The translations under genes and the position numbers were made by a program. A DNA stretch of 64,000 bases, taken from contig NZ_PKMZ01000003.1 of assembly GCF_002893625.1 (NCBI RefSeq), positions 62,001 to 126,000 on the forward strand. The letters are read 5' to 3'. The DNA is from Mangrovicella endophytica. GTDB taxonomy: Bacteria; Pseudomonadota; Alphaproteobacteria; Rhizobiales; Rhizobiaceae. The notes beneath the pieces were generated by a model that worked only from the letters and a program-made list of their open reading frames with translations, was not told where the DNA came from and did not search any database. How positions within the stretch are numbered: the first letter of the stretch is position 1; the number at the start of each line of letters is the position of its first letter. Positions 9,257-18,890 of this stretch are shown here, piece after piece.

Positions 9257-10681
9257 TTAACCTTTGCGCAAGCGCGCCGCGAAGAAGCCGTCGAGCCCTG
9301 CCGCAGCGGCATCGTCCGCTGGCAGCATGTCGGGACGCGTGCGCAGATATCCCTCAGCGGTGATCGCCTCGGCCAGTTCCGGCAGCTCGCCGGCAAGGAC
9401 CGGCTCGATGCTGAAATCCGGATGCTCGGCAAGGAAGGCGCGAGCGACGTCCTCGCCCTCCTCCCGGTCGAGCGAGCAGTTGGAGAAGACCAGCAGCCCG
9501 CCGGACGCGACGAGCCCTGCCGCGACACTGAGGAGGCGCTGCTGCACGGCCGCCAGCTTGGCGACTTCGGCGGCATCCTTGGTGTAGGCGACATCCGGGT
9601 GGCGCCGGATCGTGCCGGTCGACGAACAGGGCGCGTCCAGGAGCACCCCATCGAAGCCGCCTGCCGGTGGCTCCAGCCCCGACAAATCACCGATATGGGT
9701 ATCCACCTCCAGCTTGAGGCGCTGGAGATTGGCCTTGAGCCGCTTCATGCGCGAGGCCGAGATGTCGACCGCGGTGACCTTGGCGCCGGCGGCCGCGAGT
9801 TGTGCGGTCTTGCCGCCCGGCGCTGCGCAGAGGTCGGCAATGCGCTTGCCCGCGACGTCGCCGAAGAGGCGCGCCGGCAGGGCGGCGGCCGCATCCTGCA
9901 CCCACCAGTCGCCCTCCTCGAAGCCGGGCAGCGCGGTGACCGGGCCGCTGAGGCTGCCGGCGGCCAGACGCACCGTCGCACCCGCGACGACCTGCCCGCC
10001 GAGGCGCTCGGCCCAGCCCGCGGGATCCTGCTTGACGCTGAGATCGATCGGCGCCGGCAAGCGGTGGATCGCAGCAATAGCCTGGGCGCGCTCCGGGCCA
10101 TATTGGGCCGACAGGCGCGCGGCGAGCCAGGGGGCACAGTCGAGCATCGGATCGGCGAAGCGGGTCCTGACGTCGTCCGCCTCGCGCGACAGCCGCCGCA
10201 GCACGGCATTGACGAGCCCCGCGAAGCGGGCCGAGCGAGGATCGCCGGAGGCTGCCGCAACCGCCAGATCGACCGCGGCCGAATCCGGCACGTCGAGATG
10301 GAGGATCTGCGTGGCGCCGACTGCAAGGAGATGGCGCAGCGGCGCGGCGTTCGGCGGCAGCGGCCGATCGAGACAGGCGTCGATCGCCGCCGTAAGGCTG
10401 CCGCGAAAGCGCAAAGCCGTCGTCAGGATCGCCCGCACCAGCGCCTGATCGCGCGGCTCCAGCGCGCGATAGGCCGGATGGCCGCCGGCCGGATCGGTGA
10501 GGCCGTCCGCCGATGTCTTCGCATCCACCACGGCAGACAGGAGCTTGGCGGCCACGAGCCGCGCCTCCAGTCCGGGACGCGGCGCGACGGCCGCCCCTGC
10601 CGGATCGCCCGGCTTGCCGCTACGGGATGGACGAGAGCGATGCGGTGGTCGGCGGCCGGACGAGGTCTCGCTCAACCCCAT
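9257..10681 (-). CDS. rsmB: 16S rRNA (cytosine-C5) methyltransferase, RsmB/Sun-like
   Basis: A 474-residue protein: an N-terminal NusB-like RNA-binding domain (residues 50-170) followed by a Rossmann methyltransferase with [10 protein letters not shown] for [18 protein letters not shown] (motif IV) and SNCSL (motif VI, nucleophilic Cys). Motif VI usually reads STCS, so the Asn is a mild variation. RsmB methylates C967 of 16S rRNA in E. coli. The start overlaps the htpX 3' end by 10 bases, indicating coupling. The first 45 residues are low-complexity Arg/Ser/Pro and of uncertain reality. Confidence 0.93.
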   Translation of the reverse strand: MGLSETSSGRRPPHRSRPSRSGKPGDPAGAAVAPRPGLEARLVAAKLLSAVVDAKTSADGLTDPAGGHPAYRALEPRDQALVRAILTTALRFRGSLTAAIDACLDRPLPPNAAPLRHLLAVGATQILHLDVPDSAAVDLAVAAASGDPRSARFAGLVNAVLRRLSREADDVRTRFADPMLDCAPWLAARLSAQYGPERAQAIAAIHRLPAPIDLSVKQDPAGWAERLGGQVVAGATVRLAAGSLSGPVTALPGFEEGDWWVQDAAAALPARLFGDVAGKRIADLCAAPGGKTAQLAAAGAKVTAVDISASRMKRLKANLQRLKLEVDTHIGDLSGLEPPAGGFDGVLLDAPCSSTGTIRRHPDVAYTKDAAEVAKLAAVQQRLLSVAAGLVASGGLLVFSNCSLDREEGEDVARAFLAEHPDFSIEPVLAGELPELAEAITAEGYLRTRPDMLPADDAAAAGLDGFFAARLRKG

Positions 10682-11670
10682 GGGCCTTTGCGGCCGGAGG
10701 TCGGAGCATTCCGGCTGGCAGAGCCGCTGCGGCTCCACGGTCCGGACCGGCGTGGTGCAGCGGAGGCCTCATCGGCCATGCGCCGAGCCGCGCCGCTCGG
10801 GCGGATCATGCCGCCGCCGCCGCCAAACTCGCTCGCCATCTGCTGCAGGGCCGCGATGCGGTTGCCCGTATCCGGATGGGTCGAGAAGAGGTTGTCCATC
10901 CGCGCGCCCGAGAGCGGGTTGATGATGAACATATGCGCGGTCGCCGGATTGCGCTCGGCATCCGGATTGACGATGTGCCCGGCCGCGCCGGCGATCTTGT
11001 TCAAGGCAGAGGCGAGCGCCAACGGCTGCCCGCAGATTTCGGCGCCGCGCCGATCGGCGGAATATTCGCGGGTCCGGCTGATCGCCATCTGCACGATCAT
11101 CGCGGCGAAGGGCGCGACGATCATTGCCAGAAGCACGCCGATGATGCCCGCGCCGCCATTGTTGTTGTCGCGGTTGCCGCCAAAGAAGAAGGCGAAGTTG
11201 CCGAGCATGGAGATCGCGCCGGCGAGCGTCGCGGTGATCGTCATGATCAGCGTGTCGCGATTCTGCACATGGGCGAGCTCGTGCGCCATCACGCCGGCGA
11301 CCTCCTCCGGCGTCAGCCGCTCGAGGAGGCCAGTGGTCGCCGCCACGGCGGAGTTCTCAGGATTGCGGCCGGTGGCAAAGGCGTTCGGCTGCGGGTTATC
11401 GATGACATAGACCTTCGGCATCGGCAGACCGGCATTGGCCGCAAGCTGCTGGACGATGCCGTAATACTCCGGCGCCGAGCGGGCATCGACCTCCTGCGCA
11501 TGGTGCATGGAGAGGACGAGCTTGTCGGCGCTCCAGTAGGTGAAGAGGTTCATCGCCGCGGCCATGGCGAAGGCGATCATCATGCCGCCGCGTCCGCCGA
11601 TCAGGAAGCCGACTCCCATGAAGAGCGCGGTCAGACACGCGATCAGCATCGCCGTCTTGATCATGTTCAT
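10672..11670 (-). CDS. htpX: Membrane zinc metalloprotease HtpX
   Basis: A 332-residue M48 protease of the inner membrane that degrades misfolded membrane proteins. The start MNMIKTAML is followed by two N-terminal membrane helices, the zinc site HELAH ([15 protein letters not shown]) near residue 140, two further hydrophobic segments and a distal E in [16 protein letters not shown] lies 12 bases upstream of ATG 11670. The C-terminal 50 residues are a low-complexity Gly/Ser/Arg tail, and the last bases overlap rsmB. The order htpX-rsmB is common in Hyphomicrobiales. Confidence 0.95.
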   Translation of the reverse strand: MNMIKTAMLIACLTALFMGVGFLIGGRGGMMIAFAMAAAMNLFTYWSADKLVLSMHHAQEVDARSAPEYYGIVQQLAANAGLPMPKVYVIDNPQPNAFATGRNPENSAVAATTGLLERLTPEEVAGVMAHELAHVQNRDTLIMTITATLAGAISMLGNFAFFFGGNRDNNNGGAGIIGVLLAMIVAPFAAMIVQMAISRTREYSADRRGAEICGQPLALASALNKIAGAAGHIVNPDAERNPATAHMFIINPLSGARMDNLFSTHPDTGNRIAALQQMASEFGGGGGMIRPSGAARRMADEASAAPRRSGPWSRSGSASRNAPTSGRKGPWG

Positions 11671-11813
11671 GGTGTCGGTGGCTCCTTCTGCCGGTGGATG
11701 GCGGGTCTTGCCTGAAATCTGGTGTGTGGCAAGGGTCGCTTCAACGCTGCGGGAACGCAGAGCCCGCTGGGCCGGTGTCGTCAAGGCGAGGACCCGACAG
11801 CAAGCCCGGCCGG

Positions 11814-12206
11814 CTAATCCTCGTGCCGGCCCACTGATGGGCGATCGCGCTCGTAGCGGTGCTTCAGCGGAAAAGCCGGCAGCCAGGCCTCACGGCGGAC
11901 GGTCCAGAGTTCGTAGGTCGGCATCAGCTGGTCCGGCGCGTCGAGCGTGCCGAGGCTGACTTCAATCTCGTCGCCGCTCATCATGAGCACGCAGGAGCCG
12001 CAGCGCGGGCAGAAGTGCCGGCCGGCATAGTCGCGCGTCTCCCCTTCGATCGTCACCGCCTCTTCGGGGAAGATCGCTGAAGCGTGGAACAGGGTGCCGG
12101 TGTGCTTACGGCAGTCGAGGCAGTGACACAGGCCGACGCGGTAAGGCCGCCCCGCTGCCGTGATGCGGACGTCGCCGCACAGGCACCCTCCCGTGAACCG
12201 GTCCAT
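11814..12206 (-). CDS. GFA family protein (CENP-V/GFA zinc fold)
   Basis: A 130-residue small zinc protein with [21 protein letters not shown] and CPRCGS, the three cysteine clusters of the GFA (glutathione-dependent formaldehyde-activating-like) family. The name is historical and most members have no proven enzyme activity. GGAGGA lies about 8 bases before ATG 12206. It is transcribed alone, divergently from the DUF1674 gene. Confidence 0.9.
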   Translation of the reverse strand: MDRFTGGCLCGDVRITAAGRPYRVGLCHCLDCRKHTGTLFHASAIFPEEAVTIEGETRDYAGRHFCPRCGSCVLMMSGDEIEVSLGTLDAPDQLMPTYELWTVRREAWLPAFPLKHRYERDRPSVGRHED

Positions 12207-12314
12207 GCTGCGTCTCCTCCCCATTCGCTGCGCCACGCCTGCGGCAGGTCATCTTGGTCAATGCGGCTCGGCAGACTAGATGCGGGCAACGACAATTCGA
12301 CGAGGAGCGATGAC

Positions 12315-12545
12315 ATGGCTGACGAACCGAACGCGGTCGACCCGGCAGACCCCGCCGAGACGGCTCCCGCCGGCGAGAAGCCGGCCCTCCCCGATGCTGC
12401 GCGCCGCGCCTTGGCCGAGGCGGAGGAACGGCGCCGCCTAGCCGCTGAAGCGGCACACCGGCCAGCGGAAATCGGCGGCCGTAACGGACCAGAGCCGGTT
12501 CGCTTCGGCGACTGGGAGAAGAACGGCATCATCTCCGACTTCTGA
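12315..12545 (+). CDS. DUF1674 protein, SDHAF4-like succinate dehydrogenase assembly factor
   Basis: A 76-residue protein. The Ala/Glu-rich N-terminus leads into the diagnostic C-terminal tail EIGGRNGPEPVRFGDWEKNGI ending SDF. In mitochondria SDHAF4 binds flavinated SdhA and helps assemble succinate dehydrogenase; the bacterial role is inferred by homology. GAGGAG precedes ATG 12315 with good spacing; longer upstream in-frame codons lack similarity. Confidence 0.92.
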   Translation: MADEPNAVDPADPAETAPAGEKPALPDAARRALAEAEERRRLAAEAAHRPAEIGGRNGPEPVRFGDWEKNGIISDF

Positions 12546-12763
12546 GCCGCAACGCATTGGTCCCGAGCCGCGACGCATCCTCTTCTGGTTGTAGGATCAG
12601 GTTCCCTAGCGTGAGGTCGGCGCCTGAAGGGGTGCGGCTGGTCGCCACTATCGTGAACGGCTAACGCCATGCGGCTCCAGGACGGGCAGAGCGATTGACC
12701 GCAGAACGGGGGTCTGATCGCGGCGACGTCGCCTGCAGCTCTGCAGCATTTGACGAATCGATC

Positions 12764-12779
12764 TTTCCTAAGTAGGAAA
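12764..12779. promoter_or_regulatory. Perfect 16-bp palindrome, candidate operator
   Basis: TTTCCTA-AG-TAGGAAA is an inverted repeat with 7-bp arms, 47 bases before the exported nuclease gene. A TTGACG hexamer at 12750-12755 would serve as a -35 element, putting the palindrome over the -10 region, where a repressor would act. The 280-base gap around it has no gene. Confidence 0.4.
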
Positions 12780-12826
12780 ATAGTCCGATTACGCGAGCCT
12801 GCGGCGCCACCCGCGAACCCGATCTG

Positions 12827-13321
12827 ATGCGATATCTATCATCCACAAGTTGCCTGACGATGATGCTGCTGACGATTGCGGTCGCTGCAACGGCAGCGGG
12901 CCGCGAGCCGCTGGAGAGGATCGGCGGCCCCGTGGAAGCGCGTGTGGTCAAGGTGCGCGACGGCGACACGATCGAAGTGGAGGCGTTTATCTGGCCGCTG
13001 CAGAGCCTTCAGGTTGCCGTTCGCCTCCGCGGCATCGATGCACCGGAACTACGCGGCAAATGCACGGCCGAACGCCGCGCAGCCGAAACGGCGCGCGACC
13101 GTCTCAGCGAACTCGTCGGCACGGGTCCGGTGCGCCTGTCCGACATTTCCGGCGACAAGTATTTCGGGCGGGTGCTGGCTCGCGTCGCGGCCGGCGGCGA
13201 CGCGGATCTCGGCCGCCGGCTGCTCGCGGAAGGCCTGGTCGCCCGCTATGACGGTGGCCACCGGCAGAGCTGGTGCGATGGCGTCAGCGCCGCGGATGGT
13301 CCGCACGGCGAACACGGCTGA
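12827..13321 (+). CDS. Exported thermonuclease-like (SNase) protein
   Basis: A 164-residue protein. A signal peptide of about 24 residues precedes an OB-fold staphylococcal-nuclease domain: VVKVRDGDTIEVE, VRLRGIDAPELRGKC and DKYFGRVLARV. The Asp/Asp/Thr calcium-site residues and the two Arg plus Glu active-site positions appear in the expected places. Family members cut DNA or RNA phosphodiester bonds; small exported versions are common in Hyphomicrobiales. No strong ribosome site is seen before ATG 12827. Confidence 0.88.
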   Translation: MRYLSSTSCLTMMLLTIAVAATAAGREPLERIGGPVEARVVKVRDGDTIEVEAFIWPLQSLQVAVRLRGIDAPELRGKCTAERRAAETARDRLSELVGTGPVRLSDISGDKYFGRVLARVAAGGDADLGRRLLAEGLVARYDGGHRQSWCDGVSAADGPHGEHG

Positions 13322-13406
13322 ACGCTAATATGGGCCCAGCCGGGTGGGGCAGCTCATGCGAGTATCATGCGGCGGCGTGGCGTGGTGCGGCTTTACCCTA
13401 TATCAC

Positions 13407-13422
13407 CGTTTCACGTGAAACG
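13407..13422. promoter_or_regulatory. parS site 1 (ParB binding)
   Basis: CGTTTCACGTGAAACG is a perfect 16-bp palindrome that differs from the classic parS TGTTTCACGTGAAACA only at the two outermost bases. It lies in the short gap just before the cyclopropane synthase gene, about 14 kb from parAB. Confidence 0.9.
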
Positions 13423-13433
13423 GAGCCCGGCCT

Positions 13434-14714
13434 ATGGCGGCGCACGCAGATACCCTGGCAAAGCTCGTGCGCGAGACGGTGGCTGCTCTCGAACCAGGGG
13501 TCGCGGTCCGTCTCTGGAACGGCGAGCGCATCGGGCCCAGCGACGGCCCGGTCGTTCTCCTCAACGATCCCGCTGGTTTGGCCCGGCTGCTGTTACGTCC
13601 ACGCATCGAGACCGTCATCGAACTCTGGATGGCGAAAGGTCTCGATATCGATGGCGGCAGCCTCTTCGACGTCGCGGCGGCACGCTCACAGAAGAAGGTG
13701 CGCCTTGGAGACATCTGGCGCCGCGTCGACAAGCGGCTGCTCGCCAAGGCTCTGCCGGCGCTGATCGGCCTGGCGCGCAGTGGCCGCGGCGCTGGCGTCG
13801 AGGCGGGGACCGGCGCCGGTGCCAGCGGCTCCTCCAAGGCCGCGATCCAGTTCCACTACGACGTGTCGAACGACTTCTACCGCCTCTTCCTTGATCGGCG
13901 GATGGTCTATTCCTGCGCCTATTTCGACGGCTGGCACGACGATATCGACAAGGCGCAGACCGACAAGCTCGACATGATCTGCCGCAAGCTGCGGCTCCAG
14001 GAGGGCGAGCGCTTCCTTGACATCGGCTGCGGCTGGGGTGCGCTGCTGATCCACGCCGCCGGCACCTATGGCGTCAGCGGTCACGGCGTGACGCTCAGCC
14101 AGGCACAGTACGAACTCGCCACCGCGCGCGTCTTCGAAGCCGGGCTGCAGGACCGGATCACCATCGAGCTGAAGCCGTTTCAGGCGCTCACCGGCCGCTT
14201 CGACAAGATCGCCTCCATCGGCATGTTCGAGCATGTCGGCTTTGCCAATCACGATGCCTATCTCGATGCGGTCAAGACCCTGCTGCGGCCGGGCGGTCTC
14301 TACCTCCACCACGCCATCACGCGGCCGGCGAAGACCTCTGAAGCCAAGTTCCACAAGGGCACGAAGGAATATGCGGCGATCCTGCGCTACATCTTCCCCG
14401 GCGCCGAACTCGACCATATCGGTCATTCCTCGCGGCTGCTGGAGGCGCATCGCTTCGAGGTGCACGACGTCGAGAACTGGCGCATGCACTATGCCCGCAC
14501 CTGTCGGCTCTGGGCCGAGCGGCTGCAGGCGAACTTCGCGGAGGCCGCGCGGATTGCGGGCGAGCCGCGCGCGCGGCTATGGCTGCTCTATCTCGTCGGC
14601 GTTTCTCTCGGCTTTGAGCGCGGCGGCCTGCTGATCTACCAGACGCTGGCCTCGCGCCGGCGCCGCTCGGGACCCTCCGAGGTGCCGCCGACGCGGCGTG
14701 ATCTCTACAGCTGA
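13434..14714 (+). CDS. cfa: Cyclopropane-fatty-acyl-phospholipid synthase family protein
   Basis: A 426-residue SAM-dependent methyltransferase. An N-terminal CFA-specific region (about 1-130) is followed by IQFHYDVSNDFYRLFLD, the CAYF segment, the SAM motif FLDIGCGWGAL near residue 200, and IGMFEHVG. Family members add a methylene from SAM across membrane lipid double bonds, which stabilises membranes in stationary phase or acid. ATG 13434 lies 11 bases after the parS palindrome, so ParB could bind across its upstream region. A low-complexity Gly/Ala linker (about 115-135) is unusual but in frame. Confidence 0.93.
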   Translation: MAAHADTLAKLVRETVAALEPGVAVRLWNGERIGPSDGPVVLLNDPAGLARLLLRPRIETVIELWMAKGLDIDGGSLFDVAAARSQKKVRLGDIWRRVDKRLLAKALPALIGLARSGRGAGVEAGTGAGASGSSKAAIQFHYDVSNDFYRLFLDRRMVYSCAYFDGWHDDIDKAQTDKLDMICRKLRLQEGERFLDIGCGWGALLIHAAGTYGVSGHGVTLSQAQYELATARVFEAGLQDRITIELKPFQALTGRFDKIASIGMFEHVGFANHDAYLDAVKTLLRPGGLYLHHAITRPAKTSEAKFHKGTKEYAAILRYIFPGAELDHIGHSSRLLEAHRFEVHDVENWRMHYARTCRLWAERLQANFAEAARIAGEPRARLWLLYLVGVSLGFERGGLLIYQTLASRRRRSGPSEVPPTRRDLYS

Positions 14715-14810
14715 GGGCATTTCAGGCGGTCAGTGCGACGCACCAGCCCTCCAGCCGGATTCACCTCGCCGGAAGCCACACCGACGGTTGCGACCGCCGG
14801 CGGCGGCGCT

Positions 14811-16172
14811 TCAGATCGCAGCCGTGTCCGGCAGCCGCGCCTCGGCTTCGGAGGTCATCACGGGACCGGCAGCTACCGGCGTACCGGCATCCAGGACGGC
14901 GGCCAGCTGCGCCTCGTCCAGCTCGCTCTCCCAGCGGGCGACGACCAGCGTCGCCACGGCATTGCCGACGATGTTGGTGAGAGCCCGGCACTCCGACATG
15001 AAGCGGTCGACGCCCAGGATCAGCGCCATGCCCGCGACCGGCACCGATGGCACCACCGAAAGCGTCGCGGCGAGCGTGATGAAGCCGGCGCCGGTGATCC
15101 CCGCCGCGCCCTTGGAGCTCAGCATGGCGACGAGGAGGAGCGTGATCTGCTCCGTCCAGGTGAGCTCGATATTGGTCGCCTGCGCGATGAACAGCGCCGC
15201 CAGGGTCATGTAGATGTTGGTGCCGTCCAGATTGAACGAGTAGCCGGTCGGCACGACGAGGCCGACAACCGATTTTCGGGCGCCCGCCTGCTCCAGCTTC
15301 TCCATCAGTGTCGGCAGCGCCGCCTCGGAGGACGAGGTGCCGACGACGAGCAGCAGCTCCTCCTTGATGTAGCGCAAGAGCTTGAGGATGGAGAAGCCGT
15401 TGAAACGGCAGACGGCGCCGAGGACCACCAGCACGAAGATCAGCGACGTCAGGTAGAAGGTCGCCACCAGCTCGGCGAGATTGGCGATGGTGCCGATACC
15501 GTATTTGCCGATGGTGAAGGCCATGGCCCCGAAGGCGCCGATGGGTGCCGCCTTCATCAGCATGCCGACGAGGCGGAAGATCGGCCGCGACAGCGCCTGC
15601 AGGAAGTTGAGCACCGTGGCGCCCGCCTCGCCACTGACCGACAGGGCAATCCCGAACAGGATTGAGAAGAACAGGACCTGCAGAATATCGCCGGAGCTGA
15701 AGGCCGAGACGACGGTCGAGGGGATGATATTCAGGAGGAAGTCGACGACGCCGTGCTCATGCGCCTGCTGGCTATAGGTCGCGACGGCACTCGCATCGAG
15801 CGTCGCAGGATCGATGTTGAGCCCCGAACCCGGACGCGTCGTATTGGCGACGATCATGCCGACGAGAAGCGCCAGCGTCGAGAAGGTGAGGAAGTAGATG
15901 AGCGCCTTGCCGGCGACCCGGCCGACCTTCTTCAGGTTGCTCATGCCGGCGATGCCGGTCGTCACCGTCAGGAAAATGACCGGCGCGATGATCATCTTCA
16001 CGAGCTTGATGAAGGCATCGCCGAGCGGCTTCATCGCCGCGCCGGTCTCGGGGAAGACATAGCCCAGCAGTACACCGCAGACGATGGCGATGATCACCTG
16101 GACGTAGAGGATGTGGTAGAAGCGCCGGCGGCCGCGTGGTGCCGCAGCGCCGCTGATATTGATCGCTTCCAT
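14811..16172 (-). CDS. dctA: C4-dicarboxylate/proton symporter DctA
   Basis: A 453-residue DAACS-family carrier for succinate, fumarate and malate. It has an N-terminal helix ([20 protein letters not shown]), [11 protein letters not shown], the re-entrant serine-rich loop [13 protein letters not shown], the conserved [10 protein letters not shown], and [13 protein letters not shown]. The start at 16172 gives the usual length. In rhizobia dctA is controlled by DctB/DctD and sigma-54, but no clear -24/-12 site or dctBD was found here. It is convergent with cfa. Confidence 0.96.
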   Translation of the reverse strand: MEAINISGAAAPRGRRRFYHILYVQVIIAIVCGVLLGYVFPETGAAMKPLGDAFIKLVKMIIAPVIFLTVTTGIAGMSNLKKVGRVAGKALIYFLTFSTLALLVGMIVANTTRPGSGLNIDPATLDASAVATYSQQAHEHGVVDFLLNIIPSTVVSAFSSGDILQVLFFSILFGIALSVSGEAGATVLNFLQALSRPIFRLVGMLMKAAPIGAFGAMAFTIGKYGIGTIANLAELVATFYLTSLIFVLVVLGAVCRFNGFSILKLLRYIKEELLLVVGTSSSEAALPTLMEKLEQAGARKSVVGLVVPTGYSFNLDGTNIYMTLAALFIAQATNIELTWTEQITLLLVAMLSSKGAAGITGAGFITLAATLSVVPSVPVAGMALILGVDRFMSECRALTNIVGNAVATLVVARWESELDEAQLAAVLDAGTPVAAGPVMTSEAEARLPDTAAI

Positions 16173-16381
16173 GGTGCCCCTGCCCTGCTGGCTCGTCCGT
16201 GCCGAAGCAAGGGTCCAAAGGAATGGACGGCCGAGGCACTGCCGCTTCAACTAATTGAAAAGGCAGCGATGGGGAGGTTTATCGGTCGCCCGGTGGCCGA
16301 TTAAAGACCAGTCGTGGCCAACGACATCCGGTGCCTCACGCGGCCCGTATCGGACGTAGCGCTAGTCTGCCCCGCACAATC

Positions 16382-16413
16382 AAAAGGCCGCTTCTCCGGT
16401 GGGAGAAGCGGCC
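16382..16413 (-). terminator. Intrinsic terminator of the acs-downstream small transcript
   Basis: A perfect 12-bp GC-rich stem (16386-16397 with 16402-16413) has a 4-base loop and is followed on the minus strand by TTTTG. It lies 55 bases after the 25-codon ORF stop. Confidence 0.9.
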
Positions 16414-16468
16414 CCGTGAATTCTGTCATGCCGGAGGTCGTCGAGACCGTACCCGGATCGACATACCG

Positions 16469-16546
16469 TCAGGCGTGGGAAGGAGACTGCTCCGTCGTTC
16501 CGCCGAGATACAAAGACCCAACCGGCATTTGGAAATCACTCGACAT
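16469..16546 (-). CDS. 25-residue small protein, unknown, very strong ribosome site
   Basis: The ORF encodes MSSDFQMPVGSLYLGG followed by TTEQSPSHA and a stop. It is preceded at ideal spacing by AAGGAGGTGATCC, complementary over 13 bases to the 3' end of 16S rRNA. It has its own candidate promoter (16584-16612) and a perfect terminator (16382-16413), giving a predicted transcript of about 195 bases. The peptide has no membrane helix or cysteine and was not recognised. It lies 126 bases after acs on the same strand. The combination of promoter, ribosome site and terminator argues for a real, highly translated micro-gene; a dual-function small RNA is the alternative. Confidence 0.6.
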   Translation of the reverse strand: MSSDFQMPVGSLYLGGTTEQSPSHA

Positions 16547-16547
16547 T

Positions 16548-16560
16548 GGATCACCTCCTT
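16548..16560 (-). promoter_or_regulatory. Extended Shine-Dalgarno sequence, 13 bases
   Basis: On the minus strand the sequence AAGGAGGTGATCC ends just before the small-protein ATG. It is the full complement of the 16S rRNA tail, far longer than the 4-6 bases seen before other genes in this window. Confidence 0.85.
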
Positions 16561-16583
16561 CCATTACGTTGAACACGACGCCA

Positions 16584-16612
16584 ATATGAGACGCACAATC
16601 GGGCACGACAAG
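16584..16612 (-). promoter_or_regulatory. Candidate vegetative promoter of the small-protein gene
   Basis: On the minus strand CTTGTC (16612-16607), a 17-bp spacer and TCATAT (16589-16584) resemble the alphaproteobacterial CTTGAC-N17-CTATAT consensus. The predicted start near 16577 lies about 30 bases before the small ORF. Confidence 0.5.
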
Positions 16613-16672
16613 GGCTTGGCTGAAAAAGTGTCAGTTTGCCGCAAGCCTCGCGTCTATGCCCTGTTTCTCCCG

Positions 16673-18622
16673 TCAGCCCTTGCGGTTCTGGCGGTTGTCG
16701 ATGAGGTCTTCGACGACGCCGGGATCGGCCAGCGTCGAGGTGTCGCCGAGCGCGCCGTAGTCGTCCTCGGCGATCTTCCTCAGGATGCGGCGCATGATCT
16801 TGCCTGAGCGCGTCTTCGGCAGGCCCGGCGCGAACTGGATCTTGTCGGGCGAGGCGATGGCGCCGATATCGGCGCGCACATGGGCGACGAGCTCCTTCTT
16901 GAGCTCCTCCGACGGCACCTCGCCCTGCATCAGCGTGACATAGCAGTAGATGCCCTGCCCCTTGATGTCGTGGGGATAGCCAACGACGGCTGCCTCGGAC
17001 ACCTTGGGATGAGCAACCAGCGAGGACTCGACCTCCGCCGTGCCCATGCGGTGGCCGGAGACGTTGAGGACGTCGTCGACGCGGCCGGTGATCCACCAGT
17101 AGCCGTCCTCGTCCCGCCGGGCGCCGTCGCCGGTGAAGTACTTGTTCGGATAGGTCGAGAAATAGGTCTGTTCGAAGCGCTCATGGTCGCCATAGACGGT
17201 GCGCATCTGCCCCGGCCAGGAGTCGGTGATGCAGAGATTGCCCTCCGCCGCGCCCTCCTGCACATGGCCGTCATTGGCGACGAGCTGCGGCTTGACCCCG
17301 AAGAAGGGCCGCGTCGCCGAACCCGGCTTCAGGGCTGTGGCGCCCGGCAGCGGTGTGATCAGGATGCCGCCGGTCTCAGTCTGCCACCAGGTGTCCACCA
17401 CCGGCGAGCGCTCGTCGCCGACGACGCGGTAGTACCAGAGCCAAGCTTCCGGATTGATCGGCTCGCCCACCGAGCCGAGCACTTTGAGCGAAGCGCGCGA
17501 GGTCTTCTTCACCGGCTCGTCGCCGGCGCCCATCAGCGCCCGGATCGCCGTCGGCGCGGTGTAGAAGATGGCGACCTTGTGCTTGTCGATGACCTGCCAG
17601 AAGCGGCCCGCATCCGGATAGGTCGGCACGCCCTCGAACATCAGCGTCGTCGCGCCGTTGGCGAGCGGTCCGTAGACGATGTAGCTGTGGCCGGTGACCC
17701 AGCCGACATCGGCGGTGCACCAGTAGATGTCGCCGTCATGGTAGTCGAAGATGTATTCGTGCGTCATCGAGGCATAGACGAGATAGCCGCCGGACGTGTG
17801 CAGCACGCCCTTCGGCTTGCCGGTCGAACCTGAGGTGTAGAGGATGAACAGCGGATCCTCCGCGCTCATCTCCTCCGGCTCGCAGTCTGCCTCGACGCTC
17901 TCGCGCGCCTCGTGCCACCAGACATCGCGGCCTTCGGTCCAGGCGACGCTACCGCCGGTGCGGCGCACCGTCAGGACGGTTTCGACGCTCTGGCCCGCTT
18001 TGGCGGCGATCTCGCAGGCGCGGTCGGCATTCTTCTTCAGGGGCACGGCGCGGCCGCCGCGCACGCCCTCGTCGGCGGTGATGAGGACGCTCGATTGGGC
18101 TCCCTCGATGCGCCCCGCCAGCGCGTCCGGCGAGAAGCCGCCGAAGACCACCGAGTGGATTGCACCGATGCGCGCGCAGGCGAGCATCGCATAGGCCGCT
18201 TCCGGGATCATCGGCATATAGATGGTGACGCGGTCACCGCGCTTGACGCCACGCCCTTTGAGGACGTTGGCCATGCGGCAGACCTCGCCATGCAGCTCGC
18301 GATAGCTGATCGCCCGCGATACGGCGGGATCGTCGCTCTCCCAGAGGATCGCGGTCTGCTCGCCGCGCGTGGCGAGATGCCGGTCGATACAATTGGCCGA
18401 AACGTTCAGCGTCCCGTCCTCGAACCACCGGATCGAGACGGCGCCGGGCGCAAAGGAGGTGTTCTTCACGGCCGAATAGGGCCTGATCCAGTCGACCCGC
18501 TGGCCGTGCTCGCGCCAGAACCCCTCGGGATCAGCGATGCTGCGCTCGTACCAGGCGCGATAGGTCGCATCGTCCAGCTTGGCGCGGGCCTTCCATTCGT
18601 CCTTCACGGCGATGGTCGTCAT
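16673..18622 (-). CDS. acs: Acetyl-CoA synthetase
   Basis: A 649-residue AMP-forming ligase converting acetate, ATP and CoA to acetyl-CoA. It shows the adenylate motif [19 protein letters not shown], the hinge [13 protein letters not shown] and the C-terminal [11 protein letters not shown], whose lysine is the acetylation control site in relatives. ATG 18622 has GGGAGGA at good spacing. It is transcribed alone, divergently from the PAP2 gene. The micro-gene transcript lies downstream. Confidence 0.98.
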   Translation of the reverse strand: MTTIAVKDEWKARAKLDDATYRAWYERSIADPEGFWREHGQRVDWIRPYSAVKNTSFAPGAVSIRWFEDGTLNVSANCIDRHLATRGEQTAILWESDDPAVSRAISYRELHGEVCRMANVLKGRGVKRGDRVTIYMPMIPEAAYAMLACARIGAIHSVVFGGFSPDALAGRIEGAQSSVLITADEGVRGGRAVPLKKNADRACEIAAKAGQSVETVLTVRRTGGSVAWTEGRDVWWHEARESVEADCEPEEMSAEDPLFILYTSGSTGKPKGVLHTSGGYLVYASMTHEYIFDYHDGDIYWCTADVGWVTGHSYIVYGPLANGATTLMFEGVPTYPDAGRFWQVIDKHKVAIFYTAPTAIRALMGAGDEPVKKTSRASLKVLGSVGEPINPEAWLWYYRVVGDERSPVVDTWWQTETGGILITPLPGATALKPGSATRPFFGVKPQLVANDGHVQEGAAEGNLCITDSWPGQMRTVYGDHERFEQTYFSTYPNKYFTGDGARRDEDGYWWITGRVDDVLNVSGHRMGTAEVESSLVAHPKVSEAAVVGYPHDIKGQGIYCYVTLMQGEVPSEELKKELVAHVRADIGAIASPDKIQFAPGLPKTRSGKIMRRILRKIAEDDYGALGDTSTLADPGVVEDLIDNRQNRKG

Positions 18623-18890
18623 GACGTCCTCCCTCATCACCGCCGGTCGTCACACCCGGCGTCGTGGCGCAATCTATGGCCAACCACGGAACGGGTCCAG
18701 TTCGGCTGGCTCATACTTTGGATGCGCCAGACGGGCCCCGCCACCCGGTGCCAAAATGCGAGACGAGCGCGATGTCGGCGCCGGCTGGGACTCGCGATCG
18801 GTTCATCCGACCCTATCTTCGGCGCGCCGGCCGTTCTCGCCCGCCGGCGACGGGCTCTGCCCGCCTTTTAGTCCAGTTGCAGAGGTCCCC

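Noticed and set aside
7884-11410. Long plus-strand frames opposite heparinase and rsmB
   Set aside because: Shadow frames of well-supported minus-strand genes.
12546-12826. Small minus-strand ORF (12661-12969) overlapping the exported nuclease start
   Set aside because: No ribosome site or similarity, and it overlaps a confident gene.
16173-16330. Possible sigma-54 (-24/-12) site before dctA
   Set aside because: TGGACC and TTGC occur but the GG-GC spacing is wrong.
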